Source of the DNA: Pelobacter sp. UBA5610
Lineage (GTDB): Bacteria > Desulfobacterota > Desulfuromonadia > Desulfuromonadales > Syntrophotaleaceae
DNA: 13,478 nt
Reading direction: 5' to 3'
NCBI GenBank assembly: GCA_002424645.1
Contig: DIKU01000109.1
Location: 29,828 to 43,305, forward strand
Shown here piece after piece: positions 12,819 through 13,478 of the stretch; position 1 is the stretch's first letter, and each line of letters opens with the position of its first letter. The notes below the pieces were generated by a model. It was not told the DNA's origin. It was given only the letters and a program-made list of their open reading frames with translations, and made no database searches. Both the position numbers and the translations under genes were made by a program.

Positions 12819-13478
12819 CTAGCCCTGTTTTGCTATGGTGCATAGTAGCTGCGCGACGATTTTCGTTGTTTCGGCAGAGCCGTCGACCTGCACTACCTGC
12901 GGTTCTTCTCCTATCGGATCGAAAGCCTGTGCTTGCCGGTCATAAAGAGCCCGTCGCCCATCGGAAGCATCCAGGCCCAGGCTCTGGCGGTTGTCGAGTC
13001 GTTGTAGAGCGATTTCGCGGTCACACGTCACGGCAATGGTCCATGCCGGTAGCCCGAGATTCCCGGCGGCCAAACGAAAACGTTCGCGTTCGTCACGGTT
13101 GGCAAAACTGGCGTCGACTATGACGGTTCGTCCACTTTGCAGGGTTTGCAGCGCACGATCAAGGAGCAGGTCGTAAGTAGCCTTGCTTGCACCTGGACTG
13201 TAGATGCCTTCTCCAAAAGCTTCATTGCAGCGCTGTTGAGGGGCGATGTCCGCAAGTTCTTTCCTTACCTCGTCCGATCGCACCACCTCTGCCCCGAGGG
13301 AGGTTGCCAGTTGTCTGGCAATGGTGGTTTTGCCCACACCCATAAGACCGCAGATAAGGATCAATCTCGGCGCTCGGCATAAATAGCCCAGTGCCTGGTT
13401 GAAGTATCTTTTGGCGCGTGCCTCGGCTGCCAGTCGGTTGGTTTCATCGGCGTTCTGGTCGTTGCTCAAAAACGATTC
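12819..13478 (-). CDS. P-loop kinase domain, C-terminal part of a larger protein (probable aminoglycoside phosphotransferase-like/kinase fusion)
   Basis: 219 codons are visible on the minus strand. The frame is open through the window edge with no stop, so the N-terminus is missing. The visible part has a Walker A P-loop GLMGVGKTT (44-52), RSDEVRKEL (67-75), GIYSP (91-95), a Walker B-like TVIVDASFANRDER (118-131) and a basic region RQSLGLDASDGR. This is the AAA_33 / predicted-kinase type (COG0645). The preceding RYFNQALGYL helix is typical of long proteins of about 500 residues that join an aminoglycoside phosphotransferase-like domain to this kinase. That fusion is inferred from family memory and cannot be seen here. 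A TTG at 13469 is in frame but is probably internal. The substrate is unknown. Confidence 0.85.
   Translation of the reverse strand, partial: ESFLSNDQNADETNRLAAEARAKRYFNQALGYLCRAPRLILICGLMGVGKTTIARQLATSLGAEVVRSDEVRKELADIAPQQRCNEAFGEGIYSPGASKATYDLLLDRALQTLQSGRTVIVDASFANRDERERFRLAAGNLGLPAWTIAVTCDREIALQRLDNRQSLGLDASDGRRALYDRQAQAFDPIGEEPQVVQVDGSAETTKIVAQLLCTIAKQG

Noticed and set aside
12577..12843. An 88-codon minus-strand frame before the STAS gene
   Set aside because: Product has no recognisable motif, overlaps the end of the kinase gene and runs through the promoter-like region; no ribosome-binding site.

Overview
The window looks like bacterial chromosome of moderate GC content, most likely from the Desulfuromonadales group (Geobacter/Pelobacter-like, formerly Deltaproteobacteria). 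This rests on the gene order and protein flavour: a fused chorismate mutase-prephenate dehydratase followed by tyrA, aroA, cmk, ispH, a six-domain rpsA, short-form sppA and ihfB. The lineage is an inference from recalled gene order, not from a search. No rRNA, tRNA, CRISPR array, insertion sequence or phage gene was seen.

Layout. (1) 1-251, minus strand: N-terminal end of a PLP-dependent aminotransferase, divergent from the main cluster. (2) 410-8864, plus strand: nine closely spaced co-directional genes, pheA-tyrA-aroA-cmk-ispH-rpsA-sppA-ihfB-hotdog thioesterase, ending at a strong intrinsic terminator (8913-8972). The first three take chorismate-pathway intermediates to Phe and Tyr (pheA, tyrA) and make the chorismate precursor EPSP (aroA). 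The others supply CDP, isoprenoid precursors, ribosomal protein S1, a membrane signal-peptide peptidase and a nucleoid protein. (3) 8973-9310: about 340 bases with no convincing gene but several overlapping inverted repeats, upstream of an RluA-family pseudouridine synthase (9311-10234). (4) 10316-11721: lgt overlapping a HAD phosphatase by ATGA. (5) 11803-12580, minus strand: STAS anti-anti-sigma factor followed by an RsbW/SpoIIAB-like kinase, with a promoter-like sequence upstream. (6) 12819-13478, minus strand: C-terminal P-loop kinase part of a larger protein that runs off the window.

The protein-coding content is mostly conserved housekeeping. I did not find a clearly new multi-gene system. 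The less explained signals are in the RNA leaders: a Phe-containing 24-codon leader ORF that ends at the pheA start, alternative pairings around the cmk and RluA-family translation starts, a stem-loop at the predicted 5' end of the rpsA mRNA, and a long stem-loop without a U-tract between rpsA and sppA. All of these are inferences from reading the sequence and none was folded computationally.
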